From the NCBI RefSeq assembly GCF_011089875.1, contig NZ_JAANAS010000002.1, positions 32,554 through 96,553 on the forward strand: a DNA stretch of 64,000 nt, written 5' to 3'. The notes under the pieces are model-generated. The model had not been told where the DNA came from, searched no databases, and saw only the letters and a program-made list of their open reading frames with translations. Positions 55,509 to 63,744 of this stretch are shown here, in pieces; the first letter of the stretch is position 1, and each line of letters begins with the position of its first letter. Source of the stretch: Psychroflexus maritimus (lineage in GTDB: Bacteria; Bacteroidota; Bacteroidia; Flavobacteriales; Flavobacteriaceae). A program made the position numbers and the translations under genes.

Positions 55509-55982
55509 ATGCAATTAAAAATAATAGCGATCGGAAAAACCGATAACCAAGATTTAATTCAGTTGATTAAAGAGTACGAAAAGCGACTCCAACGCTTTGC
55601 CAAACTTCAATGGATAATAATCCCCGATTTAAAAAATACCAAGAATTTATCTCAAAAAGAACAAAAAAGAAAAGAAGGCGAACTTATATTAAAAGAATTA
55701 GAACCTTCTGATTATGTGGTCTTAATGGATGAAAATGGAAAGGAGTTTACTTCTAGGAAATTTTCTGAATGGATAGCAAAAAAACAGCACCTAGGTTCAA
55801 GAAAAGTAAGCTTTATTATTGGGGGACCTTACGGTTTTGATGAAGCTGTAATTAATCAATCAGAATTTAAAATTGCACTTTCTAAGATGACTTTTTCTCA
55901 TCAAATGGTGCGACTTTTTTTTGTTGAACAAATTTATCGTGCATTTAGCATTCTTCATAATTTACCATACCATCATGACTAA
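55509..55982 (+). CDS. rlmH: 23S rRNA pseudouridine-1915 N3-methyltransferase RlmH
   Basis: A 157-residue SPOUT-family methyltransferase: MQLKIIAIGK at the N terminus, VVLMDENGKEFTS, FIIGGPYGFDEAV and the C-terminal LFFVEQIYRAFSILHNLPYHHD (in part), including the conserved YHH. It methylates Psi1915 in helix 69 of 23S rRNA. The stop overlaps the next gene's ATG by 8 bp. Confidence 0.98.
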   Translation: MQLKIIAIGKTDNQDLIQLIKEYEKRLQRFAKLQWIIIPDLKNTKNLSQKEQKRKEGELILKELEPSDYVVLMDENGKEFTSRKFSEWIAKKQHLGSRKVSFIIGGPYGFDEAVINQSEFKIALSKMTFSHQMVRLFFVEQIYRAFSILHNLPYHHD

Positions 55983-56433
55983 CACACCCCAAAAAAAAGA
56001 TTTGAAAAATTATTTTTTTCTCGGTGGGCAACTACTCCTTTTTATTGCTTTTGTATGGCCTACCAACTGGGGCTACTTTATGTTGTCTAAGGATTTTATA
56101 GTCTTACTTCGCTTAGTTGCTTTTATGGCACTTGCCTTTAGTTTGGTAGCTATGATTAGTTTTGATTACCTAATTTCCCCATTTCCATCTCCTAATGCTA
56201 AAACACAACTAAAAACAACAGGCGTTTACAAGTATTCAAGACATCCTATTTATACCGGGCTCATTTTTTTCTTTTTAGCTTGGGCTGTTGCTAACACAAG
56301 CTATTATCAGCTATTTGTAGCTTTGTTGTTTTTCGTTTTAATTTATTTTAAAGCCAAGTATGAAGAAGAACAATTAAGTATTAAATTCAATGCTTACATA
56401 GCTTACAAAAAACAAACAAGAATGTTTTTGTAG
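55975..56433 (+). CDS. Isoprenylcysteine carboxyl methyltransferase (ICMT)-like membrane protein
   Basis: A 152-residue, four-helix membrane protein. The C-terminal half carries the ICMT/PEMT motif: GVYKYSRHPIYTGLI (about 80-94, SAM-binding Arg-His-Pro) and EEEQLSIKFNAYIAYKKQT (about 130-148, Glu and the terminal aromatic pattern). Bacterial ICMT-like proteins methylate small molecules or lipids; the substrate is not known. The frame can be read from TTG 55921, but that would overlap rlmH by 62 bp; ATG 55975 is chosen, overlapping by 8 bp. Co-transcribed with rlmH. Confidence 0.8.
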   Translation: MTNTPQKKDLKNYFFLGGQLLLFIAFVWPTNWGYFMLSKDFIVLLRLVAFMALAFSLVAMISFDYLISPFPSPNAKTQLKTTGVYKYSRHPIYTGLIFFFLAWAVANTSYYQLFVALLFFVLIYFKAKYEEEQLSIKFNAYIAYKKQTRMFL

Positions 56434-56507
56434 GCCTATGATAGGTTAATAATTTATCAAATTAGAATCAAGATTGATAAGCTTGACTTACTTTAGTTAA
56501 AATTTAG

Positions 56508-57008
56508 ATGATGCAAGTTAAATTAACCAGGAGGAAATTATTTTTTAGCGTTTTAGGGCTATTGTTGTTTGGAATTTCAGCCGATCGTTTATTTATTTAT
56601 CTTACATCAGAAAAACTGACAGGTCAAGTGGTAAAGCAAGAATTTCAATTTTTTGATTCTTCAACAGTCAATCAAATAGCTACCGAAGAAATGAAATCTA
56701 AATACGCCACAATTATTCCAGTAATTAGTTTTGAATATGATAATCAACTTATCTATTTTGAAGGGCCTAAAGCTTCTTTCGAATTTTTTGAAGAAGGACA
56801 AGAAGTAAATGTATTGTACCAATCTACTGATCAGGAAATTAAAATTAATTCGCTTTTTACTTTTTGGCTATCGGTTGATTATTTGCCTTTTGCTATCCCT
56901 ACTTTAATGATTACTGCAATTTTAGCATTTGGCTTTTTAGACCATAATCAGTGCTTAAAAATAGTCTTCAAAAAGCGAAAAATATCAACAGAATTAAGTG
57001 TTAATTAA
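56508..57008 (+). CDS. DUF3592-like membrane protein
   Basis: A 166-residue protein: an N-terminal helix (about 11-30), a periplasmic or extracytoplasmic segment (about 35-120) with SFEYDNQLIYFEGP and EEGQEVNVLYQ, and a second helix (about 125-148). This two-helix layout with a beta-rich middle part is typical of DUF3592 proteins; no function is known. It sits 74 bp after the ICMT-like gene and 59 bp before msrA, possibly in one operon. Confidence 0.7.
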   Translation: MMQVKLTRRKLFFSVLGLLLFGISADRLFIYLTSEKLTGQVVKQEFQFFDSSTVNQIATEEMKSKYATIIPVISFEYDNQLIYFEGPKASFEFFEEGQEVNVLYQSTDQEIKINSLFTFWLSVDYLPFAIPTLMITAILAFGFLDHNQCLKIVFKKRKISTELSVN

Positions 57009-57067
57009 ACTTCAATAACAATATTCTAGCCGTTAGTATTAGTAATTTTGTATTTAAAAGGCAAATT

Positions 57068-57724
57068 ATGAAACTTAATTATTTATTACTTTTTTCTATT
57101 GTAATTTTTTCAACTAGTTGCACAGAGGCACAATCGCCTAAAAAAAATAAGGCTAACCAACAACCTGTTGAAGTTCCCTTAGAAAATGGTTTAGCTAAAG
57201 CCTATTTTGCTAGTGGTTGCTTTTGGTGTGTAGAAGCCATCTATGAATCGGTTTATGGGGTAGAAGAAGTTATCTCTGGTTATGCTGGAGGGCATACTAA
57301 AAATCCAACCTATCAAACAAGTAACACCGGAAAAACTGGGCACGCAGAAGCTGTTGAAGTGATTTATGACCCTCAAAAAGTTAGCTTTGAAACTTTAGTA
57401 GATGTTTATTATGGTTCGCAAAATCCAACGCAAGTTAATGGACAAGGACCTGACAGAGGATCTCAATACCGCTCAATTATTTTTTACCAAAATGAAAAAC
57501 AAAAAAAAGTTATAGAAGCAAAAACAGAAGCACTTTCTAGCAAATTCAAGCAACCTATTGCTTCAGAATTAATGCCTTTTGAAAAGTTTTGGAAAGCTGA
57601 AGACTACCACCAAGATTACAAAAAGAAGAACCCAAATAATTCTTATGTAAGGCAAGTTTCTGACCCCAGGTTAAAAGACTTCAAAAGAAAGTTCCCTCAA
57701 TTATTAAAAGAAAATAACAAATAA
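57068..57724 (+). CDS. msrA: Exported methionine-S-sulfoxide reductase (lipoprotein MsrA)
   Basis: A 218-residue MsrA with an N-terminal lipoprotein signal: MKLNYLLLFSIVIFSTSC, lipobox FSTSC (Cys18), so it is likely attached to the outer or inner membrane facing the periplasm. The catalytic motif GCFWC is at 50-54, followed by VISGYAGGHTKNPTYQ and the diagnostic GHAEAVEVIYDP. Recycling C-terminal cysteines usual in E. coli MsrA are absent (only Cys18, Cys51 and Cys54 stand out), so Cys54 of GCFWC may resolve the sulfenate. It repairs oxidised proteins of the envelope. Its stop is followed directly by the ATG of the DAHP synthase fusion. Confidence 0.9.
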   Translation: MKLNYLLLFSIVIFSTSCTEAQSPKKNKANQQPVEVPLENGLAKAYFASGCFWCVEAIYESVYGVEEVISGYAGGHTKNPTYQTSNTGKTGHAEAVEVIYDPQKVSFETLVDVYYGSQNPTQVNGQGPDRGSQYRSIIFYQNEKQKKVIEAKTEALSSKFKQPIASELMPFEKFWKAEDYHQDYKKKNPNNSYVRQVSDPRLKDFKRKFPQLLKENNK

Positions 57725-58828
57725 ATGAACGCTGTAAGCCCAATAAACACTCCCTGGTTAAGTCAACTTTCAACTTCATCTAAATTCTTGATTGCTGGTC
57801 CGTGTAGTGCAGAAACAAAAACACAAGTCTTAGACATTGCTCATCAACTAAAAGCGATGGAGGTAAAAGTAATGCGTGCTGGAATATGGAAACCTAGAAC
57901 ACGCCCTGGTAATTTTGAAGGGGTTGGCGCTATTGGTTTAGACTGGCTTCAACAAGCCAAAAAAGAAACGGGCTTAAAAACCGCTATTGAGGTAGCAAAT
58001 AAAACTCACGTTGAACTTGCTTTAAAAGCTGATATTGATATTTTTTGGGTAGGGGCAAGAAGTGCTGTAAGCCCTTTTATTGTTCAAGAAATAGCTGATG
58101 CACTAAGAGGAACTAACAAAATAGTCTTTGTTAAAAATCCAGTAAACCCTGATTTAGCTTTATGGATTGGAGCTATTGAAAGATTTAAGCAAGCCAACAT
58201 CAATTATTTGGGAGCTATACATAGAGGTTTCTCTTCGTATGAAAAATCGCTTTATAGGAACAATCCAGAATGGCAGGTGGCCATCGATTTAAAAGCAGCA
58301 ATCCCTTCACTCCCTTTGTTGGTTGACCCTTCGCATATTGCAGGGAAGCGCAACCTACTATTTGACATTACTCAAACAGCAATGAATTTAAATTATGATG
58401 GAATGATGATAGAAACTCACCCTACACCAACAAAAGCATGGAGTGATGCCGATCAACAAATTACTCCTAAACAATTATCAAGCCTCTTAAAACAATTAAA
58501 GTACAGGGTAACTGATAAGGATGAAAAAAACTTTCAAGCAGATTTAAGCTATTTTAGAGACAAAATTGATGTACTAGACCAGCAAATAATAAATTCTTTA
58601 GGTAAACGCATGAAAGTTGCTGAAGAAGCCGGTCAGCTTAAAGGTAAAAACAATGTGTCTGTACTTCAGCCAGAACGTTGGAAAAATGTACTAAACAACT
58701 TAATAAAACAAGGGAAAGCTATTGATTTAAGCGAAGAATTTGTGAGTAAATTAGTTAAAGCAATTCACCAAGAATCAGTAACAAGGCAAAGTCAAATTAT
58801 TCAATCTGATGAAACTAATTCTAATTAG
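57725..58828 (+). CDS. DAHP synthase-chorismate mutase fusion
   Basis: A 367-residue bifunctional enzyme of aromatic amino-acid synthesis. The N-terminal domain (about 1-265) is a class I beta-type DAHP synthase: LIAGPCSAETKTQV, RAGIWKPRTRPGNFEG, the GAIHRGFSSYEK loop and VDPSHIAGKRNLL. The C-terminal domain (about 270-367) is an AroQ chorismate mutase: LSYFRDKIDVLDQQIINSLGKRMKVAEEAG (in part) and KAIHQESVTRQ. DAHP synthase is the first and chorismate mutase a branch step, so the mutase domain may serve as the feedback sensor. Starts at the base after the msrA stop. Confidence 0.95.
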   Translation: MNAVSPINTPWLSQLSTSSKFLIAGPCSAETKTQVLDIAHQLKAMEVKVMRAGIWKPRTRPGNFEGVGAIGLDWLQQAKKETGLKTAIEVANKTHVELALKADIDIFWVGARSAVSPFIVQEIADALRGTNKIVFVKNPVNPDLALWIGAIERFKQANINYLGAIHRGFSSYEKSLYRNNPEWQVAIDLKAAIPSLPLLVDPSHIAGKRNLLFDITQTAMNLNYDGMMIETHPTPTKAWSDADQQITPKQLSSLLKQLKYRVTDKDEKNFQADLSYFRDKIDVLDQQIINSLGKRMKVAEEAGQLKGKNNVSVLQPERWKNVLNNLIKQGKAIDLSEEFVSKLVKAIHQESVTRQSQIIQSDETNSN

Positions 58829-58873
58829 TTGAATTTTTTATCTTTACCCCAAATTAAATAGCATGCTTACTAG

Positions 58874-59824
58874 ATGAGAGGATTAGTATATAAGTCAACA
58901 GGAAGTTGGTACGATGTAAAATTAGCTTCGGGGAAACGGGTTAAATCTAGGCTGAAAGGAAAGTTTAGGATTCAAGGTATAAAAAGCACAAACCCAGTTG
59001 CAGTAGGTGATTATGTTGATTTACAAATTGAAAAAAAAGGAGATGAAGAACTGGGCGTAATTAAAGAAATTGAAGAGCGTAGAAATTACATTATCAGAAA
59101 ATCGGTAAACCTCTCTAAACAAACTCATATCATAGCTTCAAACATTGATTTGGCTTTTTTATTAATCACTTACAATAATCCTCCAACTTCTACCACTTTT
59201 ATCGATCGGTTTTTAGTTTCTGCAGAGGCTTACCATATTCCTGTTGTGCTCCTATTTAATAAAATGGATACCTATAATTTAGATGAAAAAGTAGAGCTTA
59301 AATTTTTAGCCGAAATGTACCGAGAAATCGGTTATGAGTGTCATGGTATTTCAGCTGAAACAGGCCTACAAATAGAGGCAGTAAAGGAATTAATGAAAGA
59401 TAAAACCTGTATGGTGTCTGGGCATTCTGGAGTTGGTAAATCTTCTCTAATCAACGCTTTACAGCCTGGACTATCAATAAAAACTTCCAATATTTCACTT
59501 CAGCATTTGCAAGGACAGCACACTACTACTTTTGCCGAAATGCATGAATTAGACTTTGGCGGTAGAATTATAGACACCCCAGGTATAAGAGGATTTGGTG
59601 TTGTAGCTATTGAAGACGAAGAATTAACCGATTATTTTCCTGAGTTTTTCGCCATAAAACACCAGTGTAAATTTACTAATTGCTTGCACTTATCAGAACC
59701 TAAATGTGCCATTAAAAAAGCGGTGGAAGAAGGAGGAATTGAAGTGTCTAGGTATGAAAGTTATTTGCAAATTTTAAAAGGCGAGGACGAAAATTATAGA
59801 AAAGATATTTACGCTGAAAAATAA
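58874..59824 (+). CDS. rsgA: Ribosome small-subunit-dependent GTPase RsgA
   Basis: A 316-residue circularly permuted GTPase. N-terminal OB fold (about 1-65), GTPase with motif order G4 (FNKMDTYN), G5, G1 GHSGVGKSS near 180, G3 DTPGIRGFG, and a C-terminal zinc knuckle (CKFTNCLHLSEPKC, with CxxxxCxH...C). It matures the 30S subunit. Member of the msrA-aroG/CM-rsgA-dtd plus-strand run. Confidence 0.97.
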   Translation: MRGLVYKSTGSWYDVKLASGKRVKSRLKGKFRIQGIKSTNPVAVGDYVDLQIEKKGDEELGVIKEIEERRNYIIRKSVNLSKQTHIIASNIDLAFLLITYNNPPTSTTFIDRFLVSAEAYHIPVVLLFNKMDTYNLDEKVELKFLAEMYREIGYECHGISAETGLQIEAVKELMKDKTCMVSGHSGVGKSSLINALQPGLSIKTSNISLQHLQGQHTTTFAEMHELDFGGRIIDTPGIRGFGVVAIEDEELTDYFPEFFAIKHQCKFTNCLHLSEPKCAIKKAVEEGGIEVSRYESYLQILKGEDENYRKDIYAEK

Positions 59825-59836
59825 AATTTTAAAATT

Positions 59837-60289
59837 ATGCGGTTAGTTATTCAGCGTGTTAAAAGCGCTAGTGTAAGCATAAGCGATGTTGAACACGCTA
59901 AGATTAATAAAGGTCTTTTGGTTTTTGTTGGGGTAGAACAGGAAGATGATTTTTTAGCTATTCAATGGCTTGTAGGTAAATTAGTTAAAATGCGACTTTT
60001 TCCTGATGAAAAGCATCCAATTAATGCATCGATAGAAAAAGTAGAAGGTGAATTTTTGATAGTAAGTCAGTTTACCCTTCATGCTTCTACTAAAAAAGGA
60101 AACAGGCCTAGCTTTGTTAAATCAGCTTCACCTGAAAGGGCCAAGAAAATGTATGAAGATTTTATTGAACACTTAAAAAATTCAACCAAATTACCTGTTA
60201 AAACCGGAGTATTTGGTGCCTCAATGGATATTCAATTAACCAATCACGGACCTGTAACTATTCTTATCGATTCTAAGCATAGAGAATAA
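59837..60289 (+). CDS. dtd: D-aminoacyl-tRNA deacylase
   Basis: A 150-residue DTD that hydrolyses D-amino acids from tRNA. MRLVIQRVKSASVSI at the N terminus, the catalytic SQFTLHASTKKGNRPSF region (in part) and the Gly-Pro motif NHGPVTILID with its chiral cis-Gly-cis-Pro. Twelve bp after rsgA and convergent with the DUF6671 gene 13 bp beyond its stop. Confidence 0.97.
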   Translation: MRLVIQRVKSASVSISDVEHAKINKGLLVFVGVEQEDDFLAIQWLVGKLVKMRLFPDEKHPINASIEKVEGEFLIVSQFTLHASTKKGNRPSFVKSASPERAKKMYEDFIEHLKNSTKLPVKTGVFGASMDIQLTNHGPVTILIDSKHRE

Positions 60290-60302
60290 AAGGATGGAAT
60301 CA

Positions 60303-61151
60303 TTACGGGTTGCAATAATCACAATACATTGGGTCTTCAGTTGTTTTTTTGTGAGGATATTTTTCTTCAGTGATATATTGACAACCTTGACATTTGTACA
60401 GATAACTTAAGGTTGACTTAGTGGGTAATCCGCATAGCTTACATTTTAATCCCTTTTTTATAGTAGTAAGGCTAAATCCGGGTGTATTACACTCTGGACA
60501 GCAAGAATTTGCTTTCTCAACTAATTTTTCTGTAGTTTTTTTAATTATATTCATTCGTGTTGGATTATACATTGCCCTCATATCGGTTTCTACATATACA
60601 GAGTTAAATTTATTAATCAGTTTTTTAAATGTTTTCTTTAGTATGTTTAATTCAGTAATTCCTTTACTTATTTGAGTTTGGTCTTCCTTTGTTTTTTTTA
60701 GTATTAGCCCATGAGAAGGAAAATTTACGCTTGCCGCAAAATCTAGAAGTTCTTCTTCGGTTTCTATTGTTTTTCCATTAAAATTGGTTTCTATGCTTAA
60801 TTCTCTAGCAATGATTTCTAAATTATTTTTCTTATCAATAAAAATTAAAAACTCATCATCTGCATGAGCAAAAAATATGGTGGGATGTGGACCAAAAGAC
60901 CCTTCACTAGCTACTCCTAAATCACAGTTGTTGGCATCCATAGCTAGAAGACATTTTTTTCTAAGGTTGGAAACTGGATCAAGTTTTCTTTCAATTTCAC
61001 CAGAGAAAGTACCTAAGCTGTCTGTGTCATTTTTCTTATCAACAAAACAAGTTACGCCAAGATGTTTCTCAAGTAACGGAGCAATTACTTTTTCCTTTTT
61101 GTGTTTGGTAGCAATTACAAGCTTTCTGTTTTTAAATAATAAGGTACTCAT
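60303..61151 (-). CDS. DUF6671 family protein with two zinc-ribbon knuckles
   Basis: A 282-residue protein. Residues 1-215 form a DUF6671 domain (RKLVIATKHKKEKVIAPLLEKHLGV, DLGVASEGSFGPHPTIFFAHADDEFLIFID, in part) with conserved acidic and His residues. The C terminus carries four CxxC knuckles: CPEC (near 220), CKLC, CQGC and CDYC (near 278), enough for two zinc sites. Family members are scattered through bacteria with no known activity. The gene lies 13 bp downstream of the Sua5/TsaC gene, in the same minus-strand operon, and tail-to-tail with dtd, so a tRNA-related role is possible but not shown. Confidence 0.72.
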   Translation of the reverse strand: MSTLLFKNRKLVIATKHKKEKVIAPLLEKHLGVTCFVDKKNDTDSLGTFSGEIERKLDPVSNLRKKCLLAMDANNCDLGVASEGSFGPHPTIFFAHADDEFLIFIDKKNNLEIIARELSIETNFNGKTIETEEELLDFAASVNFPSHGLILKKTKEDQTQISKGITELNILKKTFKKLINKFNSVYVETDMRAMYNPTRMNIIKKTTEKLVEKANSCCPECNTPGFSLTTIKKGLKCKLCGLPTKSTLSYLYKCQGCQYITEEKYPHKKTTEDPMYCDYCNP

Positions 61152-61164
61152 AAATTTGCAATAC

Positions 61165-62121
61165 TTATTTTGCTGCTCTTTCCAAGCGATCGTTTATTGT
61201 CTTACCTAACCCAATATTTGGCAGTTTTATAGCAATAATCATGTCTAAATTTAAGTGATCTAATTGATGCAGTGAATTATATAATTTTGAAGCAGCTTCT
61301 TTTAAGTTTTTCGATTTTGATAAGATTTCTGTATGTTTAATAGCTGAATTATTTATAGTTTCAGAAAAGCTTATTAATCCAACATTTTTATCTTTAAAAT
61401 CTATGCTAAATTCTTTCCAGTTATTAACCAAGTACATTTTTGTTTTTGGCGAGTAATGTTTACCTAGCATACCTGGAGCATCGGGAGTGCTTTCATTTTC
61501 ATTTTTTACATTAATTTTGCCCACTACATTTTCAATTTCTTCAATAGGAATAGCTCCTAATCTATACAGAATAGGTTCATTGTTTTCAAACCCAACAATA
61601 GATGATTCTAGCCCGTTTTTACAAGCCCCACCCTCAAGAATTAGCGGTAAACTGCTTTTGAAATAATTTTCAACATGTGCAGCTTGAGTTGGACTAATGC
61701 AATTAAAAGGATTTGCGCTTGGAGCAGCTAACGGAAAGGCTAATTGTTTTAATAACTTTAAGGTCACAGGATGATTTGGAATTCTCACAGCTACCGTAGC
61801 CTTGCCTGCTGTAATCAAATCTGGTATAGTAGGTTTTTTCTTTAAAACCAAAGTTATTGAACCTGGCCAAAAAGCTTCTGCTAATAATTTTGCCTTTGGT
61901 GGAAATTCGCTAACTATTTCGTTAAGTTGTTCGATGGAATGAAGATGAACAATTAACGGATTAAATAATGGCCTTTGCTTCACTTCAAATATTTTGCGTA
62001 GGGCATTTTCACTGTAAATATTACCTGCTAATCCATAAACAGTCTCGGTGGGTATGGCTACTACATCATTTTTGTTTAAGATTTCAACAGCCTTATTAAT
62101 ATCATTTGAAATGATGCTCAT
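61165..62121 (-). CDS. Threonylcarbamoyl-AMP synthase, Sua5 type
   Basis: A 318-residue Sua5/YwlC-like enzyme that makes threonylcarbamoyl-AMP for t6A37 tRNA modification. The N-terminal YrdC fold (about 1-205) has the KxR/S-x-N family pattern, including VVAIPTETVYGLAGN, KQRPLFNPLIVHL, TVAVRIPNHP and PLAAPSANPF; the C-terminal Sua5 domain (about 225-318) starts SPKTKMYLV and ends with GLGKTINDRLERAA. Full-length Sua5 rather than a short TsaC. It lies 7 bp downstream of dihydroorotase and 13 bp upstream of DUF6671. Confidence 0.93.
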   Translation of the reverse strand: MSIISNDINKAVEILNKNDVVAIPTETVYGLAGNIYSENALRKIFEVKQRPLFNPLIVHLHSIEQLNEIVSEFPPKAKLLAEAFWPGSITLVLKKKPTIPDLITAGKATVAVRIPNHPVTLKLLKQLAFPLAAPSANPFNCISPTQAAHVENYFKSSLPLILEGGACKNGLESSIVGFENNEPILYRLGAIPIEEIENVVGKINVKNENESTPDAPGMLGKHYSPKTKMYLVNNWKEFSIDFKDKNVGLISFSETINNSAIKHTEILSKSKNLKEAASKLYNSLHQLDHLNLDMIIAIKLPNIGLGKTINDRLERAAK

Positions 62122-62128
62122 AGAGTAT

Positions 62129-63481
62129 TTAATTATTGGTAAATTCTATGGGTTTACCCAGTTTATTTTCGTTGAATTTACCGTTGTCATATACTAAATT
62201 TCCATTAACAAATGTTTGTTTGACCTCAGTTTGAAAACTAGTTCCTTCTAAGGGCGACCAACCGCATTTGTAAAGTAAGTTCTCTTTGTTTACAGTCCAT
62301 GGGCTATGTAAGTCAACTAAAGTTAAATCTGCATAATAGCCTTCTTTGATAAACCCCCTTTTAGTCATGTTGTAAAGAATAGCAGGGTTATGGCACATTT
62401 TTTCTACAATTTTTTCTAGAGAAATCAAGCCTTGTTTGTAAAACTCTAACATACAGTTTAGGCTATGTTGAACCATAGGAGCTCCGGACATTGATTTAAA
62501 ATAGGTTTGTTGTTTTTCTTCTAAAGTATGCGGCGCATGATCTGTGGTAATTAGGTCTATACGGTCGTCAAGTAAGGCTTTAAACAATCCTTTTCTGTCT
62601 TTTTCAGTTTTTATTGCAGGATTCCATTTAATCAGCATCCCTAGTTGGTCATAATCTTTATCCGAAAACCATAAATGGTGAACAGAAACTTCAGTTGTTA
62701 TTTTTTTCTCTTGTAAGGGAATATCGTTTTGAAATAAATGAGTTTCTGCCTCAGTAGTTAGGTGAAGCACATGAAATCTTGCCTTGTGTTTTTTAGCAAT
62801 TTCAATGGCGCGTTTACTAGCTTCATAACAACCTTCTGCACTTCTTATCAAGGGGTGAAATTTTGCAGGAATAGCTTCTCCATACTTTTTTTTATAAGCT
62901 TTTTCGTTGGCTTCTATGACCTCTTCTTTTTCAGAATGAATAGCAATAATTGATTGGCAGTTGGCAAATAATTTTTCCATTTTTTCTGGACTATCAGCCA
63001 ACAGGTTTCCTTTTTTACTAAAATATAGCCCATCATCAGAAACACCTATAAATTGACGGGTATCCATTTTGATTACATCATCGATATTTTCACCATTTAC
63101 ACCTAGGAAAAAAGAGTAATTTGCTAGCGATTTTTGCGAAGCAATTTTATATTTCTGGTTTAGGCTCTCCACATTTAATATAGTTGGAATGGTATTAGGC
63201 ATATCTATAAATGAAGTAACTCCACCAGCTATGGCCGCTTTACTTTCGGTGTATAAATCGCCTTTATGTGTTAGTCCTGGATCTCTAAAGTGAACTTGCC
63301 CATCAATTATTCCAGGAAATAAATGCTTACCTGTTCCGTCAATTAATTTATAATTTGATTCGTTGTCAATGTTTCCAATTTGAAGAATTATTTCGTTAGC
63401 AATTAACACATCTGCCACCACTAATTTTCCTTCATTTATAATTGTAGTGTTTTTTATTAGAATTTTGTTCTCGTTGTTCAT
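62129..63481 (-). CDS. pyrC: Dihydroorotase-like amidohydrolase with Gln in the HxH motif
   Basis: A 450-residue amidohydrolase of the class I dihydroorotase group. The first metal motif normally DxHxH reads IDGQVHFRDPG: the first His is Gln (Gln62; codon at 63296-63298), while His64 remains. Other metal ligands appear kept: His in IAIHSEKE, His in FHVLHLTTEAE, Asp in TTDHAPHT. Gln here is common to a dihydroorotase group of Bacteroidetes as I recall, but the KLF segment around the carboxylated Lys of class I enzymes is replaced by FIGVSDDGLYF. The longest frame would start at 63547, but the ATG at 63481 (MNNENKIL) fits the family. Pyrimidine pathway enzyme; activity should be tested before relying on the name. 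Confidence 0.82.
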   Translation of the reverse strand: MNNENKILIKNTTIINEGKLVVADVLIANEIILQIGNIDNESNYKLIDGTGKHLFPGIIDGQVHFRDPGLTHKGDLYTESKAAIAGGVTSFIDMPNTIPTILNVESLNQKYKIASQKSLANYSFFLGVNGENIDDVIKMDTRQFIGVSDDGLYFSKKGNLLADSPEKMEKLFANCQSIIAIHSEKEEVIEANEKAYKKKYGEAIPAKFHPLIRSAEGCYEASKRAIEIAKKHKARFHVLHLTTEAETHLFQNDIPLQEKKITTEVSVHHLWFSDKDYDQLGMLIKWNPAIKTEKDRKGLFKALLDDRIDLITTDHAPHTLEEKQQTYFKSMSGAPMVQHSLNCMLEFYKQGLISLEKIVEKMCHNPAILYNMTKRGFIKEGYYADLTLVDLHSPWTVNKENLLYKCGWSPLEGTSFQTEVKQTFVNGNLVYDNGKFNENKLGKPIEFTNN

Positions 63482-63689
63482 TATCTGTAACTTATTAAAT
63501 AGAGGTTTCTTTTGATTTTTTTTGAGACGCTGTGTTTTTATTAGCATTAGGTTAAAATAAGAAATTCTTTTTTTACGCCGTAAAATTAAGCAATAAAGCT
63601 AATTTTTTTAGTTTTACACCTACTTAATTTAATAATAACCTGTAGATAAACAGGTTAGATGTAAACTAACATTAATGCTAATCTATTTT

Positions 63690-63744
63690 AGCCCCCAATA
63701 AGTTCGGAGTGATATTTTAAATTTCAAAATACTACTTTTGAGAT
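63690..63744 (+). mobile_element. Left end of an IS3-like insertion sequence (partial)
   Basis: A change in sequence character precedes the transposase gene: TAGCCCCCAATAAGTTCGGA (63689-63708) resembles the terminal CCCCC...AGTT...GGA type found at IS3-family ends in Bacteroidetes. The exact left inverted repeat and target duplication cannot be set, because the right end lies outside the window. Confidence 0.45.
63733..63740 (+). promoter_or_regulatory. -7 box of the IS transposase gene
   Basis: TACTTTTG matches TAnnTTTG, 4 bp before the ATG at 63745, so the transcript would be close to leaderless. No -33 TTG is seen at 19-nt spacing. Confidence 0.4.

Noticed and set aside
60877..61209. 110-codon plus-strand open frame across the DUF6671 start
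   Set aside because: It is antisense to DUF6671 and Sua5 and has a random-looking composition.
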